Counted from the stretch's first letter, positions 35,597 to 44,891 are shown. The stretch: DNA of 64,000 nucleotides from Actinoallomurus sp048498315 (GCA_048498315.1 JBEHYF010000003.1:37405-101404); one strand, 5' to 3'. Made by a program: numbers and translations. The notes: generated from the letters alone by a model not told the origin.

Positions 35597-35762
35597 GCGG
35601 AAGGGCGACCGCCCGGCCGCGCAGAAGGCGGCGGCCGGCGCCCGGCCCATCGCCAGGGTCATCCGGGGTATCGCAGCGCGGGCTGGTGGGACCTTCGTTG
35701 TCTCAAGAACCGGTCAAGCCGGGCGAGCACCCAGATCAGGGACGGGTATCGTTCCAACCGAG

Positions 35763-36677
35763 ATGACCACACCGATTCCGCAGTGGCCGGGTGAGCTGGT
35801 ACCGCTCGGTGACCGCCAGGTGTACGTCCGGACGGCGGCCTCTGAGCGGGACGGTGCCGATCCGGCCCTGTTCGTGCACGGCCTCGCCGGCTCCGCGTCC
35901 AACTGGACCGACCTGATGGGGCTGCTGTCGGACGAGTTCACCGGCGACGCACTCGACCTGCCCGGATTCGGATACTCCCCGCCCCCGCCCGACCGCGACT
36001 ACTCCATCGACGCCCACGCGCACACCGTCGCGCGGCTCATCGAGAAGCGCGGCCGTGGACCGGTCCATCTGTTCGGAAACTCCCTCGGCGGCGCCATCGC
36101 CACCCGCCTCGCCGGCACCCGGTCCGACCTGGTCCGCACGCTCACCCTCATCTCCCCGGCCCTGCCCGACCTGCGGCCCCGCTACGGCCCCGCGCGCATC
36201 CTGGCGGCGAGCGTCCCCGGCGTGGGCCCCTGGGCGGTGCGCCGGCTGGCCTCGCTGCCCGCCGAGCAGCGGGTGCAGGGCACGCTCGAGCTGTGCTTCG
36301 CCAACCCGGCGCTGCTGCATCCCGACCGCGTGATGGAGCTGGTCGAGGACGTCCGCCGCCGCGACGGGCTGAGCCACAACGCGGAGGCGCTCATCGCCTC
36401 CTCCCGCGGCATCGTCACCGCGTACATGCGGCGGTCCCTGTGGCGGTACGCCGCCCGCGTCACCGCACCGACGCTGGTCATCTACGGCCGGCACGACCGG
36501 CTGGTCCACCCGCGGATGGCGGCCCGCGCGGGCCGGGTGTTCAAGCGTTCCCGGGTGGTCGTGCTGCCTGACGTCGGGCACGTCGCCCAGATGGAACGCC
36601 CCGACGCGGTCGCGCGGGAGTTCCGGGCGCTGCTCGACGATGCCGGGCTCCGCCGGCCCGACGCCGCCGCCGGCTGA
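35763..36677 (+). CDS. alpha/beta-hydrolase
   Basis: 304 aa. Triad: Ser in LFGNSLGGAIA (~residue 104), Asp in LVIYGRHDRLVHP (~242), His in PDVGHVAQMERPD (~273). The oxyanion segment FVHGLAGSASNW is near residue 38. A cap region with SVPGVGPWAVRRLASLPA is typical of lipase/esterase-type members. In mycobacteria a hydrolase (LipV, as I recall) is found close to the ATL and adnAB genes, so this may be its counterpart. The start is ATG 35763 (MTTPIPQWPGE). The substrate is unknown. Confidence 0.85.
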   Translation: MTTPIPQWPGELVPLGDRQVYVRTAASERDGADPALFVHGLAGSASNWTDLMGLLSDEFTGDALDLPGFGYSPPPPDRDYSIDAHAHTVARLIEKRGRGPVHLFGNSLGGAIATRLAGTRSDLVRTLTLISPALPDLRPRYGPARILAASVPGVGPWAVRRLASLPAEQRVQGTLELCFANPALLHPDRVMELVEDVRRRDGLSHNAEALIASSRGIVTAYMRRSLWRYAARVTAPTLVIYGRHDRLVHPRMAARAGRVFKRSRVVVLPDVGHVAQMERPDAVAREFRALLDDAGLRRPDAAAG

Positions 36678-37011
36678 GTGAGCCTTCCACCGCCCCGCTC
36701 CGCGCGACGCGGCCGGAAGCTGCACGGCCCGAACGCCTGCGCGGCGCGAACGGCCCTGGCACGCCGGGGCCACACGCGCGCCGGGCGCGTAACCGCAACG
36801 CGAGACGCCGGGAACGTCCTCGGTTCCAGGGCGGCTCCAGAGCGGCGGCCTGCCGGGCCCGGGGAGCGCCGCGGCGCCCGGCGGCCCGATGCGGTCACCG
36901 GCGGCGACGCCGGACGGTGTGCGGGGAATGACGGGTGGCGTGGGAGAGTTATGCCATTGGCAGGACGACGGCGTCCGCATCGAACCACAACCCAGCGCGC
37001 AGGAGACAACC
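36678..37011. other. 334-bp gene-free region upstream of moeZ
   Basis: No frame here resembles a known protein. The moeZ promoter must lie in it. I see no clear palindrome or riboswitch. Confidence 0.5.
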
Positions 37012-38190
37012 GTGTCGTTGCCACCCCTGGTAGAGCCCGCGAGCGAGCTCACCGTCGACGAGGTCCGGCGCTACTCGCGTCATCTGATCATCCCCGATGT
37101 GGGGATGGCCGGGCAGAAGCGGCTGAAGAACGCGAAGGTCCTGTGCGTGGGCGCGGGCGGTCTCGGCTCACCCGCGCTGCTCTACCTCGCGGCGGCCGGC
37201 GTCGGCACCCTCGGCGTCATCGACTTCGACGTCGTCGACGAGTCGAACCTCCAGCGTCAGGTCATCCACGGGCAGTCCGACATCGGGCGGCCGAAGACGG
37301 AGTCGGCGGCGGCCTCGATCCGTGAGGTCAACCCGCTGGTCAACGTGATCGTCCACAACGAGACGCTGTCCAACGACAACGTCATGGACATCTTCGCCGG
37401 CTACGACCTCATCGTCGACGGCACCGACAACTTCGCCACCCGATACATGGTGAACGACGCCGCCGTGCTGCTCGGCAAGCCGTACGTGTGGGGCTCGATC
37501 TACCGCTTCGACGGCCAGGTGTCGGTGTTCTGGGCCGAGCACGGACCGTGCTACCGCTGCCTGTACCCCGAGCCGCCGCCGCCCGGCATGGTGCCCTCCT
37601 GCGCCGAGGGCGGTGTCCTCGGCGTGCTGTGCGCGTCGATCGGCTCGATCCAGGTCAACGAGGCGATCAAACTGATCACCGGCATCGGCGATCCGCTCGT
37701 CGGGCGCCTGATGATCTACGACGCCCTGGAGATGAACTACCGGAGCGTCAAGGTCCGCAAGGACCCCGAGTGCCCGCTGTGCGGCAAGAACCCGACGATC
37801 AGCGAGCTGCTCGACGACTACGAGGCGTTCTGCGGCGCGCTGTCCGACGAGGCCGCCGACGCGGTCAAGGACTCCACGATCAGCGCGACCGAGCTGAAGG
37901 AGATGCTCGACAAGGACGAGGTGTTCCTCGTCGACGTCCGCGAGCCGAACGAGTACGAGATCGTCAACATCCCCGGCGCGACGCTGATCCCCAAGGGCGA
38001 GTTCCTGTCCGGGGCCGCGCTGGAGAAGCTGCCGCAGGACAAGCGGATCGTGCTGCACTGCAAGTCCGGGGCGCGCAGCGCCGAGTGCCTGGCGATCGTC
38101 AAGAATGCCGGGTTCGGCGACGCGGTGCACCTCGGGGGCGGCGTGCTGGCCTGGGTCAACCAGATCGAGCCGTCCAAACCGACCTACTGA
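37012..38190 (+). CDS. moeZ: adenylyltransferase/sulfurtransferase MoeZ
   Basis: 392 aa fusion of a ThiF/MoeB-type E1-like domain and a rhodanese domain. E1 part: VGAGGLGSPALLYLAAAGVG (ATP loop), DFDVVDESNLQRQVIH, DGTDNFATRYMVND, and the zinc CxxC pairs CYRCLYP and CPLCGKN. Rhodanese part from residue ~295: FLVDVREPNEYEIVNIPGA and the persulphide cysteine in VLHCKSGARSAE (~Cys354). It activates and sulfurates the C-terminal Gly-Gly of sulphur carrier proteins for molybdopterin, thiamine or cysteine biosynthesis. GTG 37012 has AGGAG six bases upstream; a longer frame to 36889 has no such site. A strong terminator follows. Confidence 0.95.
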   Translation: MSLPPLVEPASELTVDEVRRYSRHLIIPDVGMAGQKRLKNAKVLCVGAGGLGSPALLYLAAAGVGTLGVIDFDVVDESNLQRQVIHGQSDIGRPKTESAAASIREVNPLVNVIVHNETLSNDNVMDIFAGYDLIVDGTDNFATRYMVNDAAVLLGKPYVWGSIYRFDGQVSVFWAEHGPCYRCLYPEPPPPGMVPSCAEGGVLGVLCASIGSIQVNEAIKLITGIGDPLVGRLMIYDALEMNYRSVKVRKDPECPLCGKNPTISELLDDYEAFCGALSDEAADAVKDSTISATELKEMLDKDEVFLVDVREPNEYEIVNIPGATLIPKGEFLSGAALEKLPQDKRIVLHCKSGARSAECLAIVKNAGFGDAVHLGGGVLAWVNQIEPSKPTY

Positions 38191-38216
38191 CCTCCGGCAC
38201 CTACCGGCGCGTACGA

Positions 38217-38249
38217 GCGGCCGGCGTCCTGCGACGGGACGCCGGCCGC
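38217..38249 (+). terminator. strong hairpin terminator after moeZ
   Basis: A perfect 13-bp stem (GCGGCCGGCGTCC / GGACGCCGGCCGC) with a 7-base loop lies 27 bases after the moeZ stop. It is the most stable hairpin noticed in the window, without a U-tract. It isolates moeZ from the membrane-protein/protease pair. Confidence 0.7.
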
Positions 38250-38417
38250 CGCGCGTATCCGGCCGGCGGTCACATGGGCGGGCGTCAGGCCGCGGGTCGT
38301 CTCGGCGCGGGCGGGATCGTCGCAGCGCGTCGGTGTGTCCCAGGCGGCGGCGCGCCGGCGTTCATCGGCGAGCCGGGGCCGGGACCCCGACGGTCGCCCC
38401 GTTTTGTCAGGTCCGTA

Positions 38418-38448
38418 ACCTCTGTCACAGAGGTATTCGGAGATCTCC
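38418..38448. promoter_or_regulatory. two palindromes upstream of the membrane protein/protease operon
   Basis: ACCTCTG-TCA-CAGAGGT (38418-38434) is a perfect 7-bp inverted repeat with a 3-base centre. GGAGATCTCC (38439-38448) is a perfect 10-bp palindrome five bases further. Both lie 44-75 bases before ATG 38492, where a regulator or a promoter would act. No standard -35/-10 pair stands out. Confidence 0.45.
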
Positions 38449-38491
38449 GTTCTGACGAGCGGGCGGGGGCGGCCAAGTACCCTTGTCAAAT

Positions 38492-39313
38492 ATGGCGCGA
38501 ACCTCCGACCCGAGCTGGCCGGCGATCGGCCCCGGCGGATGGGTGTCGTGGGAAGGCCCGGAGGAGCCACCGCCCGAACCCGTTCCCTGGTACGCACACC
38601 GCCGGCTCTGGCTCGCGGTCGCGATCGCCACCGCCATCGGCTACGTGATCGTCGGAGCCGTGTCCACCGCCCGCGTCTACTGGGAGTTCCACCGCAGGCC
38701 CACGGCGTGGGAGCTGTACCGCGCCGCCAACCAGGAGGTCCGCGACCGCTGGCGCACCTGGCCCGCCGACAAGATCTTCCCCGACTCCGTTCCATACACC
38801 TCCGAGCAGGGAAGCATCGAGTACGCCCAGCGGGTCGGCATCGCCCCGGGCACCGCCTGCACCGCCGGTGTGGACGCCGCACCCGCCGCCGTGCTCCGGC
38901 GGTACGGTTGCCGCGCCCTGATGCGTGCCACCTACATCGACCAGGCCCAGGGCGTCGTCATGACGTTCGGGGTGGCTGCGCTGAACGACGAGCACGCCGC
39001 GATGACCGCCAAGAACGTGCTGGCGCCCGATGACCCGACGAGCGTCGGGCCGTTCCTGCACGCGCTGCCGTTCCGGCGCACGTCCGCCGCCCGGTTCGAC
39101 GACGCCGCCCGGCAGTTCGCCGCCGCCGGGCAGTCGGGCCCGTACGTCGTCCTGACCGTGGCCGGCCAGCCCGACGGCCGGCCCGCCGCCGCCGTCCCCG
39201 AGAAGCACACCAGCGCGCTCGCGCTCGCCGCCGAGGTCGGCGGCAACATCGCCGACGCCCTCGCGATGCCCGTCCAGCCCGACTGCGCGCAGAAACGGCA
39301 ATGGAAGTGCTGA
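38492..39313 (+). CDS. hypothetical single-pass membrane protein paired with the mycosin-like protease
   Basis: 273 aa. A Pro-rich cytoplasmic N-terminus (GGWVSWEGPEEPPPEPVPWY), one membrane helix (about residues 41-62, LWLAVAIATAIGYVIVGAVS), then an extracytoplasmic domain of ~210 residues. Two Cys pairs (TACTAG and YGCRAL, plus DCAQKRQWKC at the end) could form disulphides. I do not recognise the family. Its last 13 bases overlap the start of the subtilisin-like protease gene, so they are cotranslated and probably work together at the membrane. The start is ATG 38492; no ribosome site precedes it, so the mRNA may be leaderless. Confidence 0.75.
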   Translation: MARTSDPSWPAIGPGGWVSWEGPEEPPPEPVPWYAHRRLWLAVAIATAIGYVIVGAVSTARVYWEFHRRPTAWELYRAANQEVRDRWRTWPADKIFPDSVPYTSEQGSIEYAQRVGIAPGTACTAGVDAAPAAVLRRYGCRALMRATYIDQAQGVVMTFGVAALNDEHAAMTAKNVLAPDDPTSVGPFLHALPFRRTSAARFDDAARQFAAAGQSGPYVVLTVAGQPDGRPAAAVPEKHTSALALAAEVGGNIADALAMPVQPDCAQKRQWKC

Positions 39314-40524
39314 GGCGCGCCGGCGCGGTGGCCGTGGCGCTCGCCATCGCGCTGCTCCCGGCGACCGGGTACGCCGACAACGTACACGACCGCGAACAAT
39401 GGGTACTGGACAGCATCGGCGCGGGCCAGGCCTGGCACACCACCAAGGGCCGCGGCGTCACGGTCGCCGTCCTGGACACCGGAGTCGACGCCGGGCACCA
39501 GGACCTCACCGGCTCGGTCACCGTCGGCCCCGACTTCATCAAGGGCATCGCCCCCCACCCGAGCCGCATCCATGGCACCTGGATGGCCTCGCTGGTCGCC
39601 GGGCACGGGCACGGGCCGGGCGGCGCGGACGGCGTGATCGGCGTCGCCCCGCAGGCGCACGTGCTGTCCCTGCGGGTTATCGCCGATCCCGGCGAGCCGG
39701 GCTACCGCTCGTTCCGCACCACCCCGGAGTACCGGGCGGCGCTGCCCAAGGCGCTCCGCTACGCGGCCGACCACGGCGCCGACGTGATCAACATGTCGCT
39801 GGGCGGGCCGGCCGCGAACGAGGACGAACGCGCCGCCGTCGCCTACGCGATCTCCAAGGGTGTCGTCGTGGTCGCCTCGGCCGGCAACGACGGCGACTCC
39901 AAGAACCCGAAGAAGGTCGACAGCGAGGGCATCACCCGCCTGTCGTACCCGGCGGCGTTCCCCGGCGTGATCGGGGTGGGGGCGGTGACGCGGCAGGGAA
40001 CGCCCGCCAAGTTCTCCGACCACAACGCCAGCGTGCAGGTCGCCGCGCCCGGCGCGGACGTCGTCGGCGCCGGGCCCGGCGACACCTACTGGATCGGCGA
40101 GGGCACCAGCCAGGCCAGCGCGCTGGTCTCCGGAGTCGCCGCGTTGATCCGGTCCCGCTACCCCGGCATGCCGCCCGTGCTCGTCGCCCAGGCGATCACC
40201 GCGAGCGCCCGCGACCGCCCCGCCGCCGGCTACGACGAGAGCATCGGCTTCGGCGAGGTCAACGCGCCGGCGGCGCTGGCCGAGGCCGGCCGGCTGCACG
40301 GCTATCGGGTGTCCGGCGGCGGCCTGCCGGGCCGGTTCGACGACACGCCGGTACGGCCGGTGCAGGTCGAGCGGCACCCGCCGGGGCTGGTCCTGCTCGG
40401 CGGCTGGATCGGCGTCGCCGCGCTGTTCGGCTTCGTCGGTGCGCTGACCACCAGCGTGCTGTACGTCCGCCGGCTGCGGCCCCGGCAGGACACCGGATCC
40501 GGAGGCGACCATGCCGAGTGGTGA
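39301..40524 (+). CDS. membrane-anchored subtilisin-like (S8, mycosin-type) serine protease
   Basis: 407 aa. A signal peptide (residues 1-25, ALAIALLPATGYA) precedes the catalytic domain. Triad: Asp59 in AVLDTGVDAGH, His91 in RIHGTWMASLVAG, Ser270 in GEGTSQASALVSG; oxyanion Asn196 in ASAGNDGD. The C-terminus carries one membrane helix (~365-388, GLVLLGGWIGVAALFGFVG) and a short basic tail. This is the architecture of type VII secretion mycosins (MycP), but no WXG100, EccB-E or PE/PPE genes are visible in the window. The substrate is likely extracytoplasmic; the overlapping upstream membrane protein is the first suspect for a partner. Confidence 0.88.
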   Translation: MEVLRRAGAVAVALAIALLPATGYADNVHDREQWVLDSIGAGQAWHTTKGRGVTVAVLDTGVDAGHQDLTGSVTVGPDFIKGIAPHPSRIHGTWMASLVAGHGHGPGGADGVIGVAPQAHVLSLRVIADPGEPGYRSFRTTPEYRAALPKALRYAADHGADVINMSLGGPAANEDERAAVAYAISKGVVVVASAGNDGDSKNPKKVDSEGITRLSYPAAFPGVIGVGAVTRQGTPAKFSDHNASVQVAAPGADVVGAGPGDTYWIGEGTSQASALVSGVAALIRSRYPGMPPVLVAQAITASARDRPAAGYDESIGFGEVNAPAALAEAGRLHGYRVSGGGLPGRFDDTPVRPVQVERHPPGLVLLGGWIGVAALFGFVGALTTSVLYVRRLRPRQDTGSGGDHAEW

Positions 40525-40825
40525 CCCGACGGAGTTCGCCGAGCGGGTGCTGGAGGTCGTCGAGCGCATCCCGCCCGGCCGCGTCATGGCGTACGGGGAC
40601 ATCGCCGAGTACCTCGGCGAGGGCGGCCCGCGCCAGGTCGGCCGGGTCATGGCCCTGTGGGGCGGCGGCGTCCCCTGGTGGCGGGTCATCCGCGCCGACG
40701 GCTCGGCTCCGCCATGCCACGAGGGGCGCGCCCTGGAGCACTACCGCGCCGAGGGCACGCCGCTGCGCGGCACCCGCGTCGACATGCGCCTGGCCCGCTG
40801 GAACGGCGACGCGACGGGCGGCTGA
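40511..40825 (+). CDS. alkyltransferase-like (ATL) DNA-binding protein
   Basis: 104 aa. It has the DNA-binding domain of O6-alkylguanine transferases (RIPPGRVMAYGDIAEYLGEG, arginine finger region RQVGRVMALWGGG), but the PCHR active site is replaced by VPWWRVI, with Trp where the acceptor Cys would be. ATL proteins bind O6-alkylguanine, flip it out and recruit nucleotide excision repair instead of demethylating it. It overlaps the protease stop by 14 bp and belongs to the same transcript. The counterpart lies near adnAB in mycobacteria (Rv3204 as I recall). Confidence 0.9.
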   Translation: MPSGDPTEFAERVLEVVERIPPGRVMAYGDIAEYLGEGGPRQVGRVMALWGGGVPWWRVIRADGSAPPCHEGRALEHYRAEGTPLRGTRVDMRLARWNGDATGG

Positions 40826-40912
40826 CCGGCGGTCGCCGCATCAGGGCCGGTGCCGGCCCGCGGTGCGGCAGCCTGGCCCGGCCTGCGTCGCCGGGCGCCG
40901 GCGCGGGTTCCG

Positions 40913-41497
40913 TCACGGCCGGCCGGCCTGGTCGGTCGCGAGGCGGAACGCGCCGGACTCCAGGCCGGCCCGGACGGCGTCCGCCGTCTCGCGTTCGGCC
41001 AGCCGTGTCGAGTCGAGGACCTGCCGTTCGAATTCGCCGAGGCCGGTGAACTGCCGGTACAGGGACCGGATCGGCTGCGGGTCGACCAACGCCCCGCCGG
41101 CGCGCCCGGTCGCGCGGCGCAGGGTGGTGGCCTCGTCGGGGCGCAGCACGACGTAGTCGAGAGGTAGCCTCCGCTCGGCCGCGGCGGCGCGGAACGGGCC
41201 GAGGAACCACGGGCCGACGATGCCGTCGCAGAACACCTGGTAGCCGCCGGCCGCGTAGCCGAACGCGGCGCCGGCGATCACGCCGATGACGACCTCGTTC
41301 TGCCGGTGCGCCTGCGGCAGGTACGGCGCGATCCAGCCCTGCCGGATGAAGTGCCAGAAGTCGTCGGTGTGCAGGTGGACGCCGAGCCGTGTGCCGTCGG
41401 CGAGCAGCCGCGCGACCGTGCTCTTGCCCGCCCCCGGCGGCCCGGTCACGACGATCACCCTTCCGGGTGGAGGTGGGTGGCTGCTCGGCGGGCTCAT
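40913..41497 (-). CDS. P-loop kinase-like AAA-family ATPase
   Basis: 194 aa. Walker A is VTGPPGAGKSTVARLLADG (residues ~15-33), followed by HLHTDDFWHFIRQGW, the acceptor-binding region of small-molecule kinases. The lid segment DEATTLRRATGRAG lies near residue 125 and QFTGLGEFERQVLDST near 155. It resembles shikimate/gluconate-type or uncharacterised AAA_33 kinases; the substrate is unknown. ATG 41497 has GGAGG six bases upstream and was chosen over ATG 41512. A longer frame to 41794 is not supported. It is convergent with the ATL gene. Confidence 0.82.
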   Translation of the reverse strand: MSPPSSHPPPPGRVIVVTGPPGAGKSTVARLLADGTRLGVHLHTDDFWHFIRQGWIAPYLPQAHRQNEVVIGVIAGAAFGYAAGGYQVFCDGIVGPWFLGPFRAAAAERRLPLDYVVLRPDEATTLRRATGRAGGALVDPQPIRSLYRQFTGLGEFERQVLDSTRLAERETADAVRAGLESGAFRLATDQAGRP

Positions 41498-41847
41498 CCG
41501 GGGCCTCCGCATCCTTCCCTCGTGTCCTCGCCGGACCGGCTCCGCGGGCGCGCCGCTTCGGCGTCCGGTCCGCGCCACCGGCAGCGTAAACGGCTCGCCC
41601 GCCGCGCGCCGATCCCGGCAGGTTCGCCCGGTGCCCGATTTCGTCCCGCTGCGCACCGAATGCCGCGTATTCCGCCAATGGTGCGACGACGACCGTGGCC
41701 CGTTCGCCGCAATGCCGACCCGGAGGGCATGGCGCACTGCCCGGCCATGCTGAGCCGCGCCGGGAGCGATGCTTGATCGGATCCAGAAGCGCATCGAGGA
41801 GGGGCACCCGTTGCGCCGCCACGTGCTGTGGTGCGGGGCCGCGCCGG

Positions 41848-42333
41848 TCAGATGACGCGGTTGCCGTACATCTCGCCGAGGGGGTCGGCGAGCAGTTCAA
41901 GGCGGGCGCCGTCCGGGTCGCGGAAATAGAGGGAGCTGCCGCTCTCCTCCTGGTACGGCACGCCGGCCGCGTCCAGCCGGGCGCGCAGCCGCTCCCATGT
42001 CGGGCGGTCCACCGAGATCGCGACGTGGTGCAGCCCGCCGAGCACCTCCGCATACGGGCCGAGGTCCAGGTCGGGGAAGTCGAAGAACGCCAGCAGGTTG
42101 CCGTTGCCCACGTCGAAGAAGAAGTGGTTCGAGCCTGGATAGTCGCGGTTCTCGACGATCTCGGTGAGCGGGAAGCCCAGCACCTCCTGGTAGAACCGCA
42201 CGGTGCGCTCCACGTCGGAGGACACCAGGGCGACGTGGTGGACGCCGCGTCCCGTCGAGGCCGGCCGGTCGGCGCGTACGTAGGTGTCGCGGATTCGGGC
42301 GCGCTCGGCCTCGATCGCGGCCAGGTCGGTCAT
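41848..42333 (-). CDS. VOC-family (glyoxalase/bleomycin-resistance-like) protein
   Basis: 161 aa, one VOC unit of two beta-alpha-beta-beta-beta modules. Metal-ligand-type residues: His in GVHHVALVSSD (~33), Glu/Asp in SNHFFFDVGNG, His in GGLHHVAISVD (~102), and Glu in YFRDPDGARLELLADP (~148). This pattern suits a dioxygenase- or isomerase-like VOC enzyme with a divalent metal. The substrate is unknown. ATG 42333 has GGAGG six bases upstream; the open frame continues to 42432 without a ribosome site. A lone gene on the minus strand facing away from the next gene. Confidence 0.87.
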   Translation of the reverse strand: MTDLAAIEAERARIRDTYVRADRPASTGRGVHHVALVSSDVERTVRFYQEVLGFPLTEIVENRDYPGSNHFFFDVGNGNLLAFFDFPDLDLGPYAEVLGGLHHVAISVDRPTWERLRARLDAAGVPYQEESGSSLYFRDPDGARLELLADPLGEMYGNRVI

Positions 42334-42494
42334 CGTGCACCTCCACCGTACAGCCGGAACAGGGTCTACCGTCTGGACGCTGGACGGTTCCCTCTCATAG
42401 GCCGTGTACACGACCGGCCACGGGGCGCGCAAGGCCGTCTTCCGGCCGGGAGACGGCGGACGTGGCGCCGGCCCGCCGACCTAGACTCCGTTCC

Positions 42495-43064
42495 ATGCGC
42501 CGGACGAGCAGCACCGTGGTCGTGGTCGCGGGAGAAAGGGCGGAGGAGATCGTCGCTGGGCTGGGTGCGCTGCACAACGTGCGCGCCCTCTCCGGGGAGC
42601 GGACGCCCGCGCAACTGGCCGCGGCCATCGGCGCCGCGTCCGCCACGTACGTCGTGCACGCCGCCGATCCGCTGGCCCCGGTCCGCGACGCGTGGACCGC
42701 GTTCTTCGACCAGGCCGCGCCGCACGGCGGCCTGGAGGTCGCGATCGAGTCGGTGCTGGGCGGCCTCGTGTCCGGCGATCTCGTGCTGCCCGACTACTAC
42801 GTGGTCCTGGACCCGGAGGCGATGCCGGCGACACCGCGGCATTGGTGGCTCGGCGTGCTGGCCGGCACGGCGCCCGCCCGGGTGGTGCCCGCGGAAGCCT
42901 CCGTCGCGGCGGTGCGCGAGGCGCTCGCACACCTGAGCGCCGGCCGCTGGTGGCCCGCCGACCTGCGCGGGTGGCTGCGCGGCCTGCCGAGGGTCGTACC
43001 CGATCAGGCCGGTCTGCGCGTCCTGCCGACCGGCGATCCGGAGAGCAGGTCGCCGGTTTCCTGA
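42495..43064 (+). CDS. hypothetical actinobacterial protein
   Basis: 189 aa, soluble. The N-terminal half alternates strands and helices (SSTVVVVAGERAEEIVAGLG and LAAAIGAASATYVVHAADPL), and a Trp-rich segment RHWWLGVLAG and AGRWWPADLRGWLRGL follows. I do not recognise the family. ATG 42495 begins the conserved-looking part. It is 65 bp ahead of the beta-propeller gene in the same orientation, so cotranscription is possible. Codon usage is as in the neighbours, supporting a real gene. Confidence 0.65.
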   Translation: MRRTSSTVVVVAGERAEEIVAGLGALHNVRALSGERTPAQLAAAIGAASATYVVHAADPLAPVRDAWTAFFDQAAPHGGLEVAIESVLGGLVSGDLVLPDYYVVLDPEAMPATPRHWWLGVLAGTAPARVVPAEASVAAVREALAHLSAGRWWPADLRGWLRGLPRVVPDQAGLRVLPTGDPESRSPVS

Positions 43065-43129
43065 GTCCCACCCGCCCCATGTCCTCTAATGTCGGACTTC
43101 CTTGACGTCGAGGAGGATGGAGAGGACAG

Positions 43130-44407
43130 GTGACGGATCGGGTTCGTGTCGTGCCGGCGTACGGAAACGAGGGGCGTTCGGGCGCGTACGAGGCCGGCGG
43201 GGTGTCCGGCGGCGCGGCGGTCGCCTGGATCGCCCGCACGGACGCGCCGGTCGTCGCCTCCCCTGTGCTGGCGGGCGACGCCCTGGTCGTCGCCGACGCC
43301 GGCGGCACCGTGTACGCGTTCGACGCCGGCACCGGCGCGGAGCGCTGGCGGTACGCATACCGCGCCTACGACGACGACCTGGAGGACGAGCACGACGACG
43401 AGGGCACCGACCGGGACGACGACTGGATCTGCGGTATGGACGACGACGAGCCGGGCGTCGTGACGGCCCCGGCCGTCTGGGACACCTGGGTCTTCGTCGA
43501 GGAGAGCGAGAGCACCGGCTGGGTGTACGTGCACGACCTGCGCTCCGGTGAGGTGGTCCGCACGATCAAGGACGGCGGCTGTCCCACCGTCATCGGCGAC
43601 ACGCTGCTGCTGCACGAGATCGGCGCGGGCGCGCGGATGCTGCGGCTGCCCGAGCTGACCCGGATCTGGCGGAGCGACGAGGAGCACGGCGAATACGAGG
43701 GCTGGCTGCGGGCGAGCCCGGCCCTCGCCGGCGGCGTCGCGTACGCGGCGCTCGGCTACGAGCCGCGCCGCACCCACACCGGGGTGACAGCGTTCGACGT
43801 CCGGACCGGCGCGCAGGCGTTCCACCGGGCCGGCGGCGACCGGTCGGGGGAGGGGCTGTCATTCGACACCGCGCACGCCATCGTCGCCGAGGGCCTGGTG
43901 TGGATCCCGGCGGTGCGGTACGGCGACGGGGACGACCGCAGGCCCGGCAACCGGATCGTCGGCCTCGACCCGCGGTCCGGAGAGACGCGGTGGGTGTTCG
44001 AGCTCGGCTCGCCGGCCGCCGCGCAGACCGGCGCGGTCGCGGTGTCCGGCGGCACGGTGTACTTCGCGGGCAGCGCCGGCACGGACCCGATCGAGCGGCT
44101 GTACGCCGTCGACGTCGGCACCCGCCGGCCGCGCTGGTCCGTGCCGCTGCCCGCGGGCCGGGTCGGCTCGCCGGTGCTGGCGGGCGGCATGGTCCACCTC
44201 GCCGACCGCAAGGGCACGGTATCGGCGTTCGACGTCCGCGACGGGGCGCTGGTCTGGACGGCCGAGACCGGCGAGGAGATCGTCGGGCTCGCCGACCTGC
44301 AAGAGGACGAGTCCCTGGCCTACTACGAAGAGGACGGCCAGGTGGTGCTGCCCGGCGACGACGTCGTGTACGTCCGCACCGCGGCGGGCGTGGTCGCCCT
44401 GCGCTGA
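43130..44407 (+). CDS. PQQ-type beta-propeller (outer-membrane-assembly-like) repeat protein
   Basis: 425 aa. Repeats of the PQQ/WD-like blade are obvious: VYAFDAGTGAERWRYAYR, VYVHDLRSGEVVRTIKD, VTAFDVRTGAQAFHRAGGD, IVGLDPRSGETRWVFELG, LYAVDVGTRRPRWSVPLP and VSAFDVRDGALVWTAETGE. A strongly acidic loop (DDDLEDEHDDEGTDRDDDW, residues ~83-101) interrupts blade two and might bind metal ions. No signal peptide is present, unlike the BamB or alcohol dehydrogenase relatives, so it is probably a cytoplasmic scaffold. GTG 43130 has GAGGACAG just upstream. Confidence 0.85.
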   Translation: MTDRVRVVPAYGNEGRSGAYEAGGVSGGAAVAWIARTDAPVVASPVLAGDALVVADAGGTVYAFDAGTGAERWRYAYRAYDDDLEDEHDDEGTDRDDDWICGMDDDEPGVVTAPAVWDTWVFVEESESTGWVYVHDLRSGEVVRTIKDGGCPTVIGDTLLLHEIGAGARMLRLPELTRIWRSDEEHGEYEGWLRASPALAGGVAYAALGYEPRRTHTGVTAFDVRTGAQAFHRAGGDRSGEGLSFDTAHAIVAEGLVWIPAVRYGDGDDRRPGNRIVGLDPRSGETRWVFELGSPAAAQTGAVAVSGGTVYFAGSAGTDPIERLYAVDVGTRRPRWSVPLPAGRVGSPVLAGGMVHLADRKGTVSAFDVRDGALVWTAETGEEIVGLADLQEDESLAYYEEDGQVVLPGDDVVYVRTAAGVVALR

Positions 44408-44891
44408 CGCGGACCGCCCATGGCAAGGCCCGCCGGCCGGGGACGAGGTGGGCCGCAGACCAGGCACGGCGTTGTAGGAACGCGGTGACGGCCCGGGCCG
44501 CGTACGGACGATCTCGGCGGGTGATCGGCGCACCGGTACGCGAGTGGTGCGCGGAACGCGGGCGGCGCCCCCGGCGTGGTCACCGTATGCCGGCGGGAGC
44601 CGTGCAGCCACCGCGTGTACGGCGGCAGCCGTGCCACGCGGGCGCGTGCGGCCGGCCACACCGCGGCGGGCAGCCGCAGCGCGTACCAGAGCAACGCCGG
44701 ACACAGATGTGCCAGGGGTCATCGGCATCTCCCTCGCGGCACCGCCCACCGGACCTCCCGCGCCGGCGGCCGGCCGCCGTTCGGCGGAATCGCAGGTGAT
44801 CTCCCCGCGAAGCGCCCCCGCATGTCTGCGGGCGTGGCCGGTCGAGCCGTTGCCCTCACGGCTCTCCTGACCCGAATGCCACGACCGCGAC
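44408..44891. other. 484-bp gene-free region before adnA
   Basis: Frames open on both strands due to GC bias, but none shows family motifs. The adnA promoter must lie in the last part. The minus-strand frame here is Arg/Ala/Pro-rich noise. Confidence 0.5.

Noticed and set aside
39301..40524. Type VII (ESX) secretion locus
   Set aside because: Only the mycosin-like protease is present; no WXG100, EccB, EccC, EccD or PE/PPE-like genes are found in the window.
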